A stretch of 64,000 nt of DNA from an uncultured Bacteroidales bacterium (lineage in GTDB: Bacteria; Bacteroidota; Bacteroidia; Bacteroidales; WCHB1-69), in contig CAMHNQ010000009.1 in NCBI GenBank assembly GCA_946186495.1, forward strand, positions 1 to 64,000, in the 5' to 3' direction. Positions 1 through 8,100 of this stretch are shown in pieces (position 1 is the first letter of the stretch; the number at the start of each line of letters is the position of its first letter). The notes below the pieces were generated by a model. The model did no database searches, was not told the DNA's origin, and saw only the letters and a program-made list of their open reading frames with translations. The position numbers were made by a program, and so were the translations under genes.

Positions 1-96
1 TGGTCTCCACCGCCTGCGGACTTTTCAGAATGGTCGCCAGCATATAGAGGCCTTTTTCGGTGAAGGCTTTGGGAGGCGCTGTTGAATGTTTCTGTC
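1..96 (-). pseudogene. ORF6N-domain protein, 3' part, cut off by the IS and by the window edge
   Basis: On the minus strand this stretch encodes KHSTAPPKAFTEKGLYML followed by ATILKSPQAVET, the conserved middle part of Bacteroidetes ORF6N-domain proteins. It is the continuation of the fragment at 1727-1942: removing the insertion sequence and one copy of the short target duplication joins the halves in frame (...FDRFNR-QKHSTAPPKAFTEKG...). The gene runs on past the left edge of the window. ORF6N proteins are DNA-associated proteins common in phages and in bacterial accessory regions; the cellular role of this one is unknown. Family assignment is from remembered consensus and is quite firm. 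Confidence 0.8.
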
Positions 97-109
97 TGTA
101 CCAGCTCCA

Positions 110-246
110 AAAAGTGGACACGAAAAATATTATTGGTGATTAATGTTTTTCAAAAGTGGACATAGCCGTTTTTTTTCGATATTTTTCGTTTGCAAAAGTA
201 GACATTTTTCGCATTTATAGAAGTTTTTCTTTTTCAAAAGTGGACA
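110..246 (+). repeat. Four 11-bp repeats at exact 42-bp spacing in the IS end
   Basis: AAAAGTGGACA occurs at 110-120, 152-162 and 236-246, and AAAAGTAGACA at 194-204. Each start is 42 bp from the next, about four helical turns. The outermost copy is part of the terminal inverted repeat, and the innermost overlaps the last codons and stop of orfB. Only one copy is present at the opposite end. The arrangement looks like phased transposase binding sites; that role is inferred. Confidence 0.8.
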
Positions 247-1172
247 GGGAGGTTGTCGGGAGGCTTATCTTTCTCTTTGTCAGAGAGTTTGCGCCTCTCT
301 CTTACGAACTTCGGTTCTGGTGACGGGGTTCTGTCGGCGAAGGTGTTTTTATGCGGCAGTTCCCCTCTTTCGAACCGTCTCCTGTAATTCAGCGGTGTGT
401 CGTAGCCGATGGCGAAGCACGGTCGCTGCTCGTTGTAGAACTTGCGGTACCTGTCGAGAGTGGCCTTGAACTCCTCCCTGCTGCGGCACTGCTCGATGTT
501 GAAGTCGATGACCAGTTCCTCTTTTATCCAGCCGTTCAGAGACTCGTTGACGGGGTTGTCCGTGGGTTTTCCCGCCCTGGACATGGAGCGTATGATGTTC
601 GTGTCCTTTATCAGTTGGTTGTAGGCGAGGGAGGCGTACACACTCCCTTGGTCCGTGTGCAGGATTGTGGGGTCCGGGCTTCCCCTCAGCATCTTCCTGA
701 CGTCGTCCAGCCCGTCGATGTACTGGTCTCTGGAGCCTCTGCGCTCGGCCACCTTGTGGGTGAGCAGCTCCTTGGTGAACACATCGAAGTAGAACGTGAC
801 CTCGAAGTAGAACACCCAGAACTTGAAGACGGTCATGTCGGAGACGATGACCTGCCGGGGTCTGTCCACTGTTTCCCATGTGGAGTAGATCAGGTTCGGG
901 TACTTGTCCCTTACCTTGCGTGGCATGCGCCGCACCCTGTGCAGTGTCTCCGCCCGCATCCCGAGGTAACGGAAGCACTTGTACGCGTAGTTGTCGCTGA
1001 TGCTGATTCCCATGTTGATCCTGATAAAGGCCGCTGTCCAGCGGTACCCGTGTGTGCGGTGCTTTTGGTGCACCTCCTTTACGGTGGCTATCATCTGCTC
1101 GCGGTTGATGTCTCGCTTCGAGGGGTCGCGTTTCTTCCATTTGTAGAAGCCCGACCGGCTCACGCCCATCAT
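234..1172 (-). CDS. IS3-family transposase OrfB (DDE integrase)
   Basis: Second frame of the IS3-type transposase: the rve/integrase catalytic domain that cuts and joins element ends. An N-terminal HTH_21-like region (SRSGFYKWKKR, then a HRTHGYRWTAAFI segment) precedes the catalytic core. The triad is visible as VSDMTVF (Asp), LHTDQGS (Asp) and DNPVNESLNGW (Glu). The open frame continues upstream of the first ATG into the end of orfA, one base back (-1), so the active product is probably an OrfAB fusion made by frameshifting. The listed ATG (MMGVSR) may give a shorter OrfB. The stop codon lies inside the innermost 42-bp-spaced end repeat. Confidence 0.9.
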   Translation of the reverse strand: MMGVSRSGFYKWKKRDPSKRDINREQMIATVKEVHQKHRTHGYRWTAAFIRINMGISISDNYAYKCFRYLGMRAETLHRVRRMPRKVRDKYPNLIYSTWETVDRPRQVIVSDMTVFKFWVFYFEVTFYFDVFTKELLTHKVAERRGSRDQYIDGLDDVRKMLRGSPDPTILHTDQGSVYASLAYNQLIKDTNIIRSMSRAGKPTDNPVNESLNGWIKEELVIDFNIEQCRSREEFKATLDRYRKFYNEQRPCFAIGYDTPLNYRRRFERGELPHKNTFADRTPSPEPKFVRERRKLSDKEKDKPPDNLPVHF

Positions 1173-1216
1173 CCCGCAGAGGTCGTTGATGTCGTAGTCG
1201 CGGGACAGCAGCTCGA

Positions 1217-1564
1217 TTATTTCGAACTCCTCTCCTTTAAACGAACATACTCCGGTTCCCCATCCTCGTTCATCTGAACGGCATAGCTTTTTTTTAGCCG
1301 CTCGTTTTCTATGCGGAGCCTCAAGATTTCCCGTTTGTAGGACTCTTCCGTCCGGTCGAACCCTTCCGGCACGATGGCCTTGATTTCAGAATCGGCGCGC
1401 ACCAGACCCTCTAGGCCGCCCTCGTCGTACTGGCGCATCCATTTCCTCAGCGATTGCGCCGTGATATGGTTGGCATCGCAGAAATCGTTGATGCTTATTC
1501 GCTGGTTGCCCCTATACTGGCGGATCAGGAACTCTTTCTCAAGTGGATTAAGGTGTTTTGGCAT
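1217..1564 (-). CDS. IS3-family transposase OrfA (helix-turn-helix)
   Basis: 115-residue first frame of the transposase. The N-terminal half has a helix-turn-helix (about residues 20-50, ISINDFCDANHITAQSLRKW) for binding the element ends. The C-terminal half is a charged leucine-rich helix (YKREILRLRIENERLKK), typical of the IS3 OrfA dimerisation zipper. A good Shine-Dalgarno-like GGAAAGGAGA lies just upstream of the ATG. The frame overlaps the upstream extension of orfB in -1, with two candidate slippery heptamers near its end. Confidence 0.88.
   Translation of the reverse strand: MPKHLNPLEKEFLIRQYRGNQRISINDFCDANHITAQSLRKWMRQYDEGGLEGLVRADSEIKAIVPEGFDRTEESYKREILRLRIENERLKKSYAVQMNEDGEPEYVRLKERSSK
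1235..1241 (-). promoter_or_regulatory. Candidate -1 frameshift heptamer T_TTA_AAG
   Basis: In the orfA frame the codons read CGT TTA AAG, giving T_TTA_AAG, a canonical X_XXY_YYZ slippery heptamer, followed at once by purine-rich GAGAGGAG. A -1 slip enters the orfB frame. It lies 15 bases before the orfA stop codon. Confidence 0.5.
1287..1295 (-). promoter_or_regulatory. Candidate -1 frameshift site, run of eight A then G
   Basis: The orfA codons CTA AAA AAA AGC contain A_AAA_AAA, the type of slippery run used by many IS3 elements. The -1 frame from here is open through to orfB, so slippage at this point would also give an OrfAB fusion. Which of the two heptamers is used cannot be told from sequence alone. 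Confidence 0.5.
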
Positions 1565-1614
1565 AATAGATTCTCCTTTCCAGGGTGGCGTTCGGCCGTA
1601 TGGTTTACGGCCCT

Positions 1615-1663
1615 GGAGTTCCCCCTTCCAGTCGGGCTACGCCCTCCTTTCAGGGGGAACTCC
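1615..1663. repeat. 12-bp inverted repeat in the IS orfA leader
   Basis: GGAGTTCCCCCT at 1615-1626 pairs perfectly with 1652-1663 across a 25-base loop, between the likely IS promoter and the orfA start. A second small hairpin (GGCCGTA / TACGGCC) lies nearby at about 1594-1612. Such leader structures often protect IS elements from read-through transcription; that role is inferred here. Confidence 0.55.
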
Positions 1664-1726
1664 AACGGACTCGCAAAGATACAACTTTTTCACCCCCCTC
1701 CGTGTCCACTTTTTCGAGAGCAACAG

Positions 1727-1942
1727 TCTGTTGAACCGGTCAAAAATTTTGACCAGTTCTGATTTCTCCATTTCGATCAATTCGAAAATGTAGCCTTCGG
1801 GAAATTTCTCGGGATTGTTCCTCACCGCTTGGTTAATTTCCTTTGTCTGCACACCATACAGTTCTGCCACATCGGAGTCCAATATCACCTGCTGGTCTCT
1901 GAGGGTGATGATCTTGTTTTCAACTTCTATAATGTTCGTCAT
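1727..1942 (-). pseudogene. ORF6N-domain protein, 5' part, interrupted by the IS
   Basis: The frame starts at the ATG ending at 1942 (MTNIIEVENKIITLRDQQ), the classic ORF6N start: beta strands, then VILDSDVAELYGVQTKEINQ and AVRNNPEKFPEGYIFEL. After FDRFNR the reading enters the IS end and becomes unrelated. A longer upstream in-frame start exists but lacks family resemblance and would lie upstream of the promoter -7 box. Together with 1-96 this is one gene knocked out by the insertion. A truncated product with the first 70 or so residues could still be made. Confidence 0.85.
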
Positions 1943-1983
1943 AACACTTTGTTTTGTTGATTGATAAATGATATTTCCGTCTG

Positions 1984-2014
1984 CAAATATACAACGAAAC
2001 CAAGCCTTTGTCAA
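1984..2014 (-). promoter_or_regulatory. Bacteroidota-type promoter of the ORF6N gene
   Basis: On the minus strand, TTG (2014-2012), 20 bases, then TATATTTG (1991-1984) matches the TTG-N20-TAnnTTTG consensus. It is placed about 40 bases before the ORF6N start codon. Confidence 0.6.
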
Positions 2015-2398
2015 GAGTTTTGTGAATTTTTTTCATTCCTGACATTCAATAAGTTGAAAAATAATTTTAACTATTCAGACTTGATTAGTTAATTTCTCGG
2101 GTCAGATTTCGCAGGATTTCGGGAAGAGATTGCGAGGACAATATCTCCGCGGATCGCGGGGATCACGAGAAAATAGATATGCGAATGCTTTAAATATTTC
2201 CTTTTCAGGCGTTTTCAGCTAACATATATTCCCCATTCAGCTTCTATTTCTTTGGATTCAATCAATTGCTTCAGCTTTTCTTTGTTTCGCATTTTATGCT
2301 TATCTGCTTCGACCATTGTTGCTCATTATTATATGATTGACCAAATAATTTTTCGACCACCCCAGCTTCAATAACCAATAACCAATAACCTGTAACCA
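2015..2398. other. Gene-poor stretch between ORF6N and rlmH
   Basis: No convincing gene apart from a possible 33-codon frame (2215-2316, minus). The right end has short direct repeats of AATAACC (2370-2398), which look like simple-sequence drift. No tRNA, terminator or mobile element was recognised. Confidence 0.4.
2215..2316 (-). CDS. Possible 33-residue charged small protein
   Basis: A short frame, MVEADKHKMRNKEKLK then QLIESKEIEAEWGIYVS, is rich in Lys and Glu and would form one helix. There is no clear ribosome-binding site or promoter and no family is recognised. It could be a real small protein, a gene remnant or chance. It sits between rlmH and the interrupted ORF6N gene. Confidence 0.2.
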   Translation of the reverse strand: MVEADKHKMRNKEKLKQLIESKEIEAEWGIYVS

Positions 2399-2869
2399 TT
2401 AATGATGGTACGGCTCCCCGCGCAAAATCGTGCACGCCCGGTAGAGTTGCTCGGCGAAGATCAGGCGCACCATGATGTGCGGGAAGGTGAGCTTCGAAAG
2501 GGCCAACTGCGCGTTTTGGCGGGCATAGACGGCCTCGGAGAAACCGTACGCGCCGCCAATCACGAAAGTGAGCGTCTTCAATCCCGAGTTGGCGCGCTGC
2601 TGGATGAACTCCGCGAACTGCACGGAGGTCTTCTCCTTGCCGCGCTCGTCCCACAGCACTACATATTCGTCCGACTCTATCTTCTTGAGGAGCAGTTCGC
2701 CCTCGCGCTTCTTCTGCTCCTCCACCGGCATCGACTTGGCATTTTTCAAATATGGAATCGCCACGGTCTCATACGGGATGTAGGTCGCAATCTTGGCCGT
2801 GTATTGCCGGATGGCCTCGTCAAAGACATCACCATCGGGCTTGCCAATCCATATCAGTTTGATTTTCAT
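2399..2869 (-). CDS. rlmH: 23S rRNA pseudouridine(1915) N3-methyltransferase RlmH
   Basis: RlmH methylates pseudouridine 1915 in helix 69 of 23S rRNA, using SAM, on the assembled 70S ribosome. At 156 residues it has the normal family length. The SPOUT-type knot signatures are visible: VVLWDERGKEKTSVQFAEFI in the middle, then FVIGGAYGFSE and the C-terminal SKLTFPHIMVRLIFAEQLYRA. The start MKIKLIWIGK is typical. It lies downstream of sufCD on the same strand with a gap of about 60 bases, so co-transcription is possible. Assignment is firm. Confidence 0.95.
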   Translation of the reverse strand: MKIKLIWIGKPDGDVFDEAIRQYTAKIATYIPYETVAIPYLKNAKSMPVEEQKKREGELLLKKIESDEYVVLWDERGKEKTSVQFAEFIQQRANSGLKTLTFVIGGAYGFSEAVYARQNAQLALSKLTFPHIMVRLIFAEQLYRACTILRGEPYHH

Positions 2870-2932
2870 TTTTTAAGGCAATAGACAATAGTAGAGGCGT
2901 ATCGCATACGCCCGAGCATCCACCCGAGACCG

Positions 2933-4306
2933 TTATTCTTCCAACGTTATCGGGAACAATATGTTGTTGTTCAGCATACATTGGGCGCAAACGTTGAGTT
3001 CACCCTGGAGGCGGTGCTGCACCATGTTGCCGAGACGGTCGCGCAACGCTTCGATGGCCACGTTCTGCACAATTTCGTTGGCGAAGGCGAACATGAGCAG
3101 ACGGTTAGCCGCCGCTTCGCCGATGCCGCGGGTGCGCAGATAATACAACGCCTCTTCGTCCAACTGACCTACCGTCGCGCCGTGACTGCACTGCACATCG
3201 TCGGCGTAAATCTCCAAGAACGGTTTCGTGGTGACGTGCGCCTTGTCGGTCAGCAGCAGGTTCTTGTTGGTCTGGAAGGCCGCCGTGCGCTGCGAATCTT
3301 GCGCTACGAGAATGTGCCCGTGGAAGTTCGCCGAGGCCTCATCATCCATGATGCCCTTGTAGAGTTGGTAGCTCTTGCAGTCGGGCGCAGCATGGTTGAC
3401 GAAGATATGGTTGTCACAAACCTGCTCTTTGTCAACAAGATACAGACCATACAGCTTAGCTTCCGCCATCGGCTCGTTGAGATTGACGTGGAAGGTGTTG
3501 CAGATGTAGCCCGCGTTGAACGTGATGGCCGTGGAGGTGAAGGTCGAATAGCTTTGCTGGTGTACGAACACGTGGTTCAACAGCATGGAAGCGGCATCCT
3601 TGTTCTCGGTTTTGTAGTAATGCAGATGCGCATTCTCTCCCAAATAGATTTCCGAAACGATATTGGAGAAGGAAGATTCCTTTTGGATGGAGTCATCGCA
3701 CTGGATAACAGAAAGTTCCGCATTCTTACCCATTATGATGAGATGGCGGTTGTTCACCAATAGCGGGTCTTCCGTGTTCATCAGCGAGACAATTTGCATT
3801 GGCTTCTCAACTTTCACATTATCAGGGATATAGATGAAAGCACCGTCGTTGAAAAGGGCTTCGTTGAGGGCCACCAAACCGTTTTCTTTCTCCAAGTTGG
3901 AATGTGCCAACAGCGGCAGCACCAAATCGGGGTACTGACGGATGGCCGCGAACAGACTACCCGTTATCACGCCTTGTTCGTCAACGTTAACTTCTTGCTT
4001 TTCAGAAATATACCAACCATTACTAATCGGAAGCACCGTAGGGTGCAGATCCTGCACACGGCATTGGAAATATTCCGCCAACGGACGGTACGGGTCCGGC
4101 TGCAGCTTCTGGATGTAGTCGGTTTTCGCTCTTTTGTTCAGCACCGACTGCTGCCAACCCTGTAAACGCTTGTCGGGCAATTCTTTTTGCAGGAAAAGGT
4201 CCATCGCTTGTTGACGTAGGTCGCGAATAGCCGCCTGTCCGCCGTCAGGATATTGCGCCTGGTTTTCGTTGAAAAGTCCCTGGATGAATTGTGTGAACGC
4301 TCTCAT
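2933..4306 (-). CDS. sufD: Fe-S cluster assembly scaffold protein SufD
   Basis: SufD is part of the SufBCD scaffold that builds Fe-S clusters in the cytoplasm. The 457-residue protein shows the SufB/SufD beta-helix core (about 150-400), with YIPDNVKVEKPMQIVS, the SDNHIFVNHAAPDC-like region and the conserved C-terminal CSHGATVGQLDEEALYYLRTRG. Its ATG overlaps the sufC stop by 4 bases (ATGA), so the two are translationally coupled. SufB, the usual partner, is not adjacent. Family assignment is firm; SufD rather than SufB is judged from sequence and its position after sufC. Confidence 0.93.
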   Translation of the reverse strand: MRAFTQFIQGLFNENQAQYPDGGQAAIRDLRQQAMDLFLQKELPDKRLQGWQQSVLNKRAKTDYIQKLQPDPYRPLAEYFQCRVQDLHPTVLPISNGWYISEKQEVNVDEQGVITGSLFAAIRQYPDLVLPLLAHSNLEKENGLVALNEALFNDGAFIYIPDNVKVEKPMQIVSLMNTEDPLLVNNRHLIIMGKNAELSVIQCDDSIQKESSFSNIVSEIYLGENAHLHYYKTENKDAASMLLNHVFVHQQSYSTFTSTAITFNAGYICNTFHVNLNEPMAEAKLYGLYLVDKEQVCDNHIFVNHAAPDCKSYQLYKGIMDDEASANFHGHILVAQDSQRTAAFQTNKNLLLTDKAHVTTKPFLEIYADDVQCSHGATVGQLDEEALYYLRTRGIGEAAANRLLMFAFANEIVQNVAIEALRDRLGNMVQHRLQGELNVCAQCMLNNNILFPITLEE

Positions 4307-5064
4307 AACTTGCCCTGTTCGTATTCTTCCTTAATCCAGTCGTAACCGCGCTCTTCTAATTCGAGAGCCAGCTCCTTCGGACCCGATTTCACGATTTTGC
4401 CATCGAAAAGCACGTGCACCACATCAGGAACGATATAGTCCAACAGTCTCTGGTAGTGGGTGATGACGATGATGGACTTGTCGGCGCCGCGCAGGTGGTT
4501 GATGCCGTTGGCCACGATGCGGAGAGCGTCGATGTCGAGGCCGGAGTCCGTCTCGTCGAGGACCGCCAGGTAGGGGTCGAGAAGCGCCATCTGGAAAATT
4601 TCGTTGCGCTTTTTCTCTCCGCCAGAGAAACCTTCGTTCACGGAACGGTTGCTGAGCTTGTCGGTCAGCTCCACCACTTTCTGCTTTTCGGCCATCAGCT
4701 TGAGGAACTGGGCGCCGTTGAGCGGGTCGAGGCCGCGGTATTTGCGCACTTCGTTGAGGGCGGTGCGCATGAAATTGGCGATGCTCACGCCGGGAATTTC
4801 CACCGGATATTGGAAACCGATGAAGACGCCTTCGCGGGCACGGTCCTCAATGGACAAGTCGAGCAGGTTTTTGCCTTTGAACCAGACATTTCCCTGCGTT
4901 ACCTCATAGCCGCTTTTGCCGGCGATAGCGGAAGCCAACGTGCTTTTCCCGGTGCCGTTCGGGCCCATGATGGCATGCACTTCCCCCGCTTTCACTTCCA
5001 AATTGACGCCTTTCAATATCTCTCTGTCCTTGATGGACACGTGTAAATTTTCAATCTTTAACAT
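4303..5064 (-). CDS. sufC: Fe-S cluster assembly ATPase SufC
   Basis: An ABC-type ATPase that drives the SufBCD scaffold; soluble, not a transporter. Walker A is MGPNGTGKSTLA, the signature is EGFSGGEKKRNEIFQ, Walker B is LAVLDETDSGLD, and the H-loop is VITHYQRLL, all as in SufC. The start is taken as the ATG at 5064 (MLKIENLHV) because the in-frame codon at 5070 is TTG. A TATCTTTG -7 element is at 5089-5082, shortly before the start, with no clear TTG box. It begins the sufCD unit; in many Bacteroidetes sufB would precede it, but here the next gene upstream is a TldD-like protein. Confidence 0.95.
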   Translation of the reverse strand: MLKIENLHVSIKDREILKGVNLEVKAGEVHAIMGPNGTGKSTLASAIAGKSGYEVTQGNVWFKGKNLLDLSIEDRAREGVFIGFQYPVEIPGVSIANFMRTALNEVRKYRGLDPLNGAQFLKLMAEKQKVVELTDKLSNRSVNEGFSGGEKKRNEIFQMALLDPYLAVLDETDSGLDIDALRIVANGINHLRGADKSIIVITHYQRLLDYIVPDVVHVLFDGKIVKSGPKELALELEERGYDWIKEEYEQGKL

Positions 5065-5136
5065 ATTCAAAAATTAGGGTGCAAAGATAGTATTTTTTGG
5101 AATGTAGAAGGCTCGCCGTGGACTTATCTCCACAAC

Positions 5137-8100
5137 CTATTGCACTATAGGTATCTGTTTTAGCAACAATCCGTCAGGGGACACAATGCAAGTGGGTACG
5201 CCGGCAAAAGGGAAATCGCGAGTGCCTGTCGCACCCCGAACGCTTACCATGACGGGGTAGGCGGCATTTTCTTTCGAAGCTACAATTATCTGATTTAAAA
5301 CGGAGAAGTTGCAGAAGGCCAGGCTTGCGTCGGCAACGGGTGTCTCTTTCCCTGTTCTCACATCCACACGGCAGAGTTGCAAAATGGGCACTTCGTTGCC
5401 TTCGGAATACGTCATGACATTTTGTAATGTATTGTCATACAGACTCCTGATAATGTAGGCATACGGTAGCCCTTGTTTTTTCGCCTCCTTCAGAAGATGG
5501 CTTTTGAGCTTGCTGTGGGACACAGTGTTTTTGTACGAGAAATCGAGGCGTGAAGTGCCACGTGTGCCGAAACCGGCTTCTTGATTGATGGCTATCCGCT
5601 GAAATCCGTTGCTGTAAGTAGTCGATTTCGTGACCGTTCTATTTCCCATCAACGCGACAAGCTCCCCATTTCGGATAATCTCCGTTTCCTGTGCTTCAGC
5701 TCCTTCTGCATCGTTTTGGCAGTGACGGCAAAATGTGGCGGTTCCGAACTCGTCGGCGTTCTTATTGGCTGTAACCGATATGTTTTTCGAAGTGATAATC
5801 TTGTCGAGTAAATCTTCAAAATGTGGGGCTGTTGTCCTGCTGTATCCGTATTTCTCAATGGTGGACTCTCTGTACGCCAATAAATTAGGCCGTTCTTCCA
5901 GCATCGCTTTTGCCAGAATTTGACCCACGGCATCGCCTTCCACCAACACGGGGCCGTTGTAGGTCTCCGCCATGGAGATGCCGGATGTACGCATCGTTTC
6001 CAAATGCGCCAAAAGTTTGTTCATCTCCGATTGGACACCTTGAAGGTTGAAAATAAATGACATACTCGGAAGAAAAACCGTTTTGGCATCCGTAAAAATC
6101 TGTCCATCAGGAAGTCTCACAGATCCAAAAAGCTGTACTCCGATGATTTCCACTGGCTCCGAATATTTCACCTTGTCGCTGCCCCAAAAATAGTGATAGC
6201 CTGACATGACGTATATATTGATGCCAGAGTTTTCCAAGAAGGATTTTTTGGCAAGTTCAGCAGAGGCTTCGCAGGCAAAATGCTCCAGATTGCTCATGGT
6301 TGGGGAACCTACAGTCTGGCCACACATGCCATATATCTGGGAAGGAAGGATGTCGGAGCGTTCCCGGACAGAATTTCTATCCCTTGGTTGCGTGAGAGAC
6401 TCCTTTAGGGCAAAGTCACGTATGGCTTTCCGATATTCCGATTCAGTAGCTAAACGAAAATCGCGGGCGAACGATTCGTAGTTGTCGTCCGTGGACATCC
6501 CATACGCCGACGGGATGGATTTGGCCTCGCCGTACAAGTTGTCATTATTGAACAAATCATTGCCTACCAATACTTTAGGGACCAATTTTCGGACATCTTT
6601 CTGGTTGGCGTGGAAAATGCTCCCTCCCGATGCCTCCACAGTGAAAACCTGCACATCTGTCATCAAATAACTTTGATAGTATGGAGCGTTCAGTTGTCCG
6701 ACTTTGAGAAGAACTTCGTCAATATCTCGCATATCTTGAGCCACTTGGTGAAAAAGGGCGAACGGATCGCCATCGTTTTCCGTTTGAGTGGCGCTGAGGT
6801 GCGCAATCATGCGGTCGGATTTAGGCTTAGGCGCATGACGTACGGGTATGCGGCGGAACAGCAAATCGGGCGTCACACAGTGCGTAGGCAACTCGTCACC
6901 CTGGCTATGGCAGGTAATGGCTGCGCCGTTGGGAAAATCTCCGCTTGCCATAAGATTGTCGAGCCATTGTTGTGGCGATGCGGAAATCCTAATATCCCGT
7001 ATCATTTGCTTTGTGCCGTCAGAAAAATGTCTATAACACAATGTTGGGTAAAGTGTCACGATGTCGTGGGCGGTATCGCAAACAATGTCTGCCTTTACAA
7101 TGCGGATACCGAAAGGCGCCTTTTGCCGATGCAGCTCTTCTTGAAGCTGTTGTTCCAACTGTTCCCGGCTCAAAGGATTGTCCGTTTCCACAACCAGGTT
7201 GGACTGACGGGCAGACGGCAACCCCGAAGCGCCGCGTGCATGCCCATTGGGAGAATAGGCGTCCTGACACTGCGTACGCGTGGAAAAGAATCTCTCTAAT
7301 GTGCCATGGTTGACCATGGTGACCCGTTGACTTTTAACACCTTCGTCATCAAAAATATAACCACCATTCAAATAGTGGTTTCCCAAGCTCTTTTTTGTCG
7401 GGTCGCTGATTACGGAGAAAGCCTCTGGCAAGACTTTTTGCTGTAATTGCCCGGCAAAAAGTCCGTTTGCAGGATTTTCCAAGGCATGGCCGACAAGGTT
7501 GTGAATCAACGTTGCAGCCGCTTGGTCCGTAAGCCACAGAGGGCATTCCATATTAGTCTGGGAAGGTGCGTTGCAGACTTCATTTGTCAGGATGTCGAGA
7601 ACATGGAAATTGTCCAACAATGTACCGGCATCGGGAAGTTGCTCGGGCAGCGGGGCAGAAAAAGGATAGTCGAGGTGTTCCAACGTATTGTCGTCTGCAA
7701 GCCTTTCAATATGCAGATTCAAGCGGGCTTCGGTGTGGTTCTGTACCACAAAACTGTTCTCGCTGTTAACCAAATAATCACGGTTCACTTGATAGAGAAT
7801 CTCGGCAAACGCGTCCGTCACATCAGGCGATAGAGACGCATCCGACGTGCAATGCCGTAACCGAGACGCCCAGTCACCCGCATCCCAATGACTGTCCGAA
7901 ACCGGCGGTTCGTAGTATTGATCCATATCCATCGGCTGGAAGTGGAAAACCTCCGTCTCCGCACTGTCATTGCCGTAGATAGTCGCTCTCACCAAATTAT
8001 CCGCATATTGCACTACAGACTCCCTATACACTCGCTCCGTTTCGCGTTGCAGAATCGTACGCACCAAAACCGGATTGTCGTCCAACGGCAGTGCCACCCG

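Larger units (their letters stand above)
97..1726 (-). mobile_element. IS3-family insertion sequence (about 1.63 kb)
   Basis: The element carries orfA and orfB on the minus strand. Related ends contain AAAAAGTGGACAC at 109-121 and its reverse complement at 1703-1715. With ends set at TG (97) and CA (1726), a GTC target duplication flanks the element (94-96 and 1727-1729). The matching flanks read GTCTGT on both sides, so the exact boundary is ambiguous by up to 3 bases. Excision restores the ORF6N reading frame. The catalytic D, D and E residues are intact, so it may be active. The orfA leader holds a 12-bp inverted repeat (1615-1626 with 1652-1663) and a TATCTTTG -7-like element at 1674-1681. 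Confidence 0.85.

Noticed and set aside
110..246. CRISPR-like array from the evenly spaced repeats
   Set aside because: Only 11-bp units, four copies, inside an IS end, with AT-rich related spacers and no cas genes.
2370..2398. AATAACC repeats as an attachment site
   Set aside because: Short, imperfect, and no integrase or second copy nearby.
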